The notes under the pieces: model-generated | What the model saw: the letters and a program-made list of their open reading frames with translations, nothing else | Told to the model about the DNA's origin: nothing | The model's database searches: none | Source of the DNA: Viola odorata | Taxonomy: Eukaryota; Streptophyta; Magnoliopsida; Malpighiales; Violaceae | Reading direction: 5' to 3' | Length of the DNA stretch: 64,000 nucleotides | Assembly: GCA_963691705.1 (NCBI GenBank) | Contig: OY829542.1 | Span: forward strand, 39,914,579-39,978,578 | Part shown: piece by piece, positions 63,186 through 64,000 of the stretch | Position numbering within the stretch: the stretch's first letter is position 1 | Layout: the number at the start of each line of letters is the position of its first letter | Position numbers and translations under genes: made by a program

Positions 63186-64000
63186 ATGCCCATAGAGACA
63201 ACTAATGTTTATCATTACATGCCATTTTACTAACGCAGTAAAGCAATAATTGAGAATTTGCAGGAAAATCGTGGAAACATTGAAATATTGAAGAGACCGA
63301 CGCCCATGCAGGCGGTAACATCATACTATCTGTTATCATGAATCACATGGCGAGTGTACTATTACTGGCACATGCTCAGGTATTTTTAACACCAATCATA
63401 CTAATCCTCTTAAGGATATGATATCTTCCATATAAGGAACAAACAGGAATCTGTGGATATCCTAGAAGTATCCCTCATTATTTAACGGGGGAACACAACC
63501 AGTAAAGAGGGCAACATTACAATATCTTCTACCCACAACATTGGCAAAAAGTTGTCGCCATATTATTTTCTCCCTGACAGGGGAATGTATATTCTATGGT
63601 GTCATATTGCTCTGACATATATTCCTGCACAAAAGGATACATCTACATCTATTTATATGGCATCTTCTGCTAACGATGAATATCTATATCAATACAACAT
63701 TATTATGAAAATTCTCATTCATGAAGTTATCTCGTTGATTAAACTACCTCTTCAAGGGATAATGATAATATTCAAGGCAGCAACGCCTTCAGAATGATAT
63801 TCTTCGATCAAAGGCGTATACGGCGATACTGCCATAATACTCTCTTGCCGATATGGATTATATGGTACATATCGCGGGTAATATCAGTTATGATATCACA
63901 TTACTGAGAGTTGTGTCTCCAAAGTTATCTAGTAAGCAGCGTTATCTCGCAAGGACATTCTATTCCTGGCATAGGAAATGCACATGCTTAGTCATATTGC

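Larger units (their letters stand above)
34239..64000 (+). mobile_element. Element I: Retand-like element split by H (segments 34239-36122 and 58313-64000)
   Basis: 5' LTR, gag start, then H inserted with duplication CATGG, then gag end, protease, RT, RNase H, second RNase H, integrase and a repeat-rich 3' UTR. Across the H insertion the gag frame rejoins exactly (GVIMG-GRENT). The 3' LTR is beyond the window. Element I lies in K; the bases left of it are CAAAC (34234-34238). Confidence 0.9.
62420..64000 (+). other. Element I 3' untranslated region
   Basis: Non-coding, with two tandem arrays near its start (listed separately). The rest is AT-rich. Segments at about 63060-63340 and 63960-64000 match the interior of J (12036-12400) in order. 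Confidence 0.8.

Noticed and set aside
1..64000. tRNA, rRNA or organelle DNA inserts
   Set aside because: I looked for acceptor/TPC-loop patterns and rRNA landmarks while reading and recognised none; a tRNA or rRNA search program was not available.

Overview
The window is plant nuclear DNA, almost certainly from a flowering plant. It is built nearly entirely from LTR retrotransposons of the Ty3/gypsy superfamily, nested inside one another. The lineages are plant-specific: an Ogre-like Tat element with an extra ORF1, a second RNase H and very long LTRs; Retand-like Tat elements with ~450-515 bp LTRs; an Athila-like element with a third ORF; and chromovirus-like elements whose pol frame runs into the 3' LTR. 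I found no convincing host gene, rRNA, tRNA or CRISPR array.

Left half (1-18918). Element A (minus strand, 1-4408) is a Retand-like copy cut by the window edge; its protease-RT frame is open for about 700 codons. It abuts a decayed minus-strand chromovirus-like element, D (4674-16768). D has lost most of gag-pol but carries an odd 415-codon ORF. D is split by Retand-like element B (8483-15988, minus). B is split by J (9440-13566, plus), a compact non-autonomous element with matching LTRs and a perfect 5-bp target duplication (CACCC). D itself sits inside the integrase of element E (16769-18918, plus), which ends in an LTR with a 72-bp tandem repeat.

Middle (18919-29348). Unassigned AT-rich DNA with one candidate minus-strand LTR/primer-site junction (20224-20238) leads into F, a decayed Athila-like element: gag, protease, RT/RNase H, integrase and the Athila-type ORF3.

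Right half (29349-64000). G (chromovirus-like, 29349) lies in the 3' part of F. K, a diverged Ogre-type long LTR (31755), lies in G. I (Retand-like, 34239) lies in K. H, a complete 22.2-kb Ogre-like element (36123-58312), lies in the gag of I, flanked by the 5-bp duplication CATGG. I resumes at 58313 and runs off the right edge.

How the parts relate. H and the full-length elements encode the usual Gag, protease, RT, RNase H and integrase. H adds ORF1 and a probable 147-nt intron between protease and RT. J encodes none of these but shares leader and 3' UTR sequence with the Retand-like elements, so it was probably mobilised by one of them. The 3' UTRs of H, I and J each carry their own minisatellites. 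Most coding regions are broken by stops, frameshifts or deletions. The least damaged are A pol, H ORF1, H protease and H RNase H-integrase.
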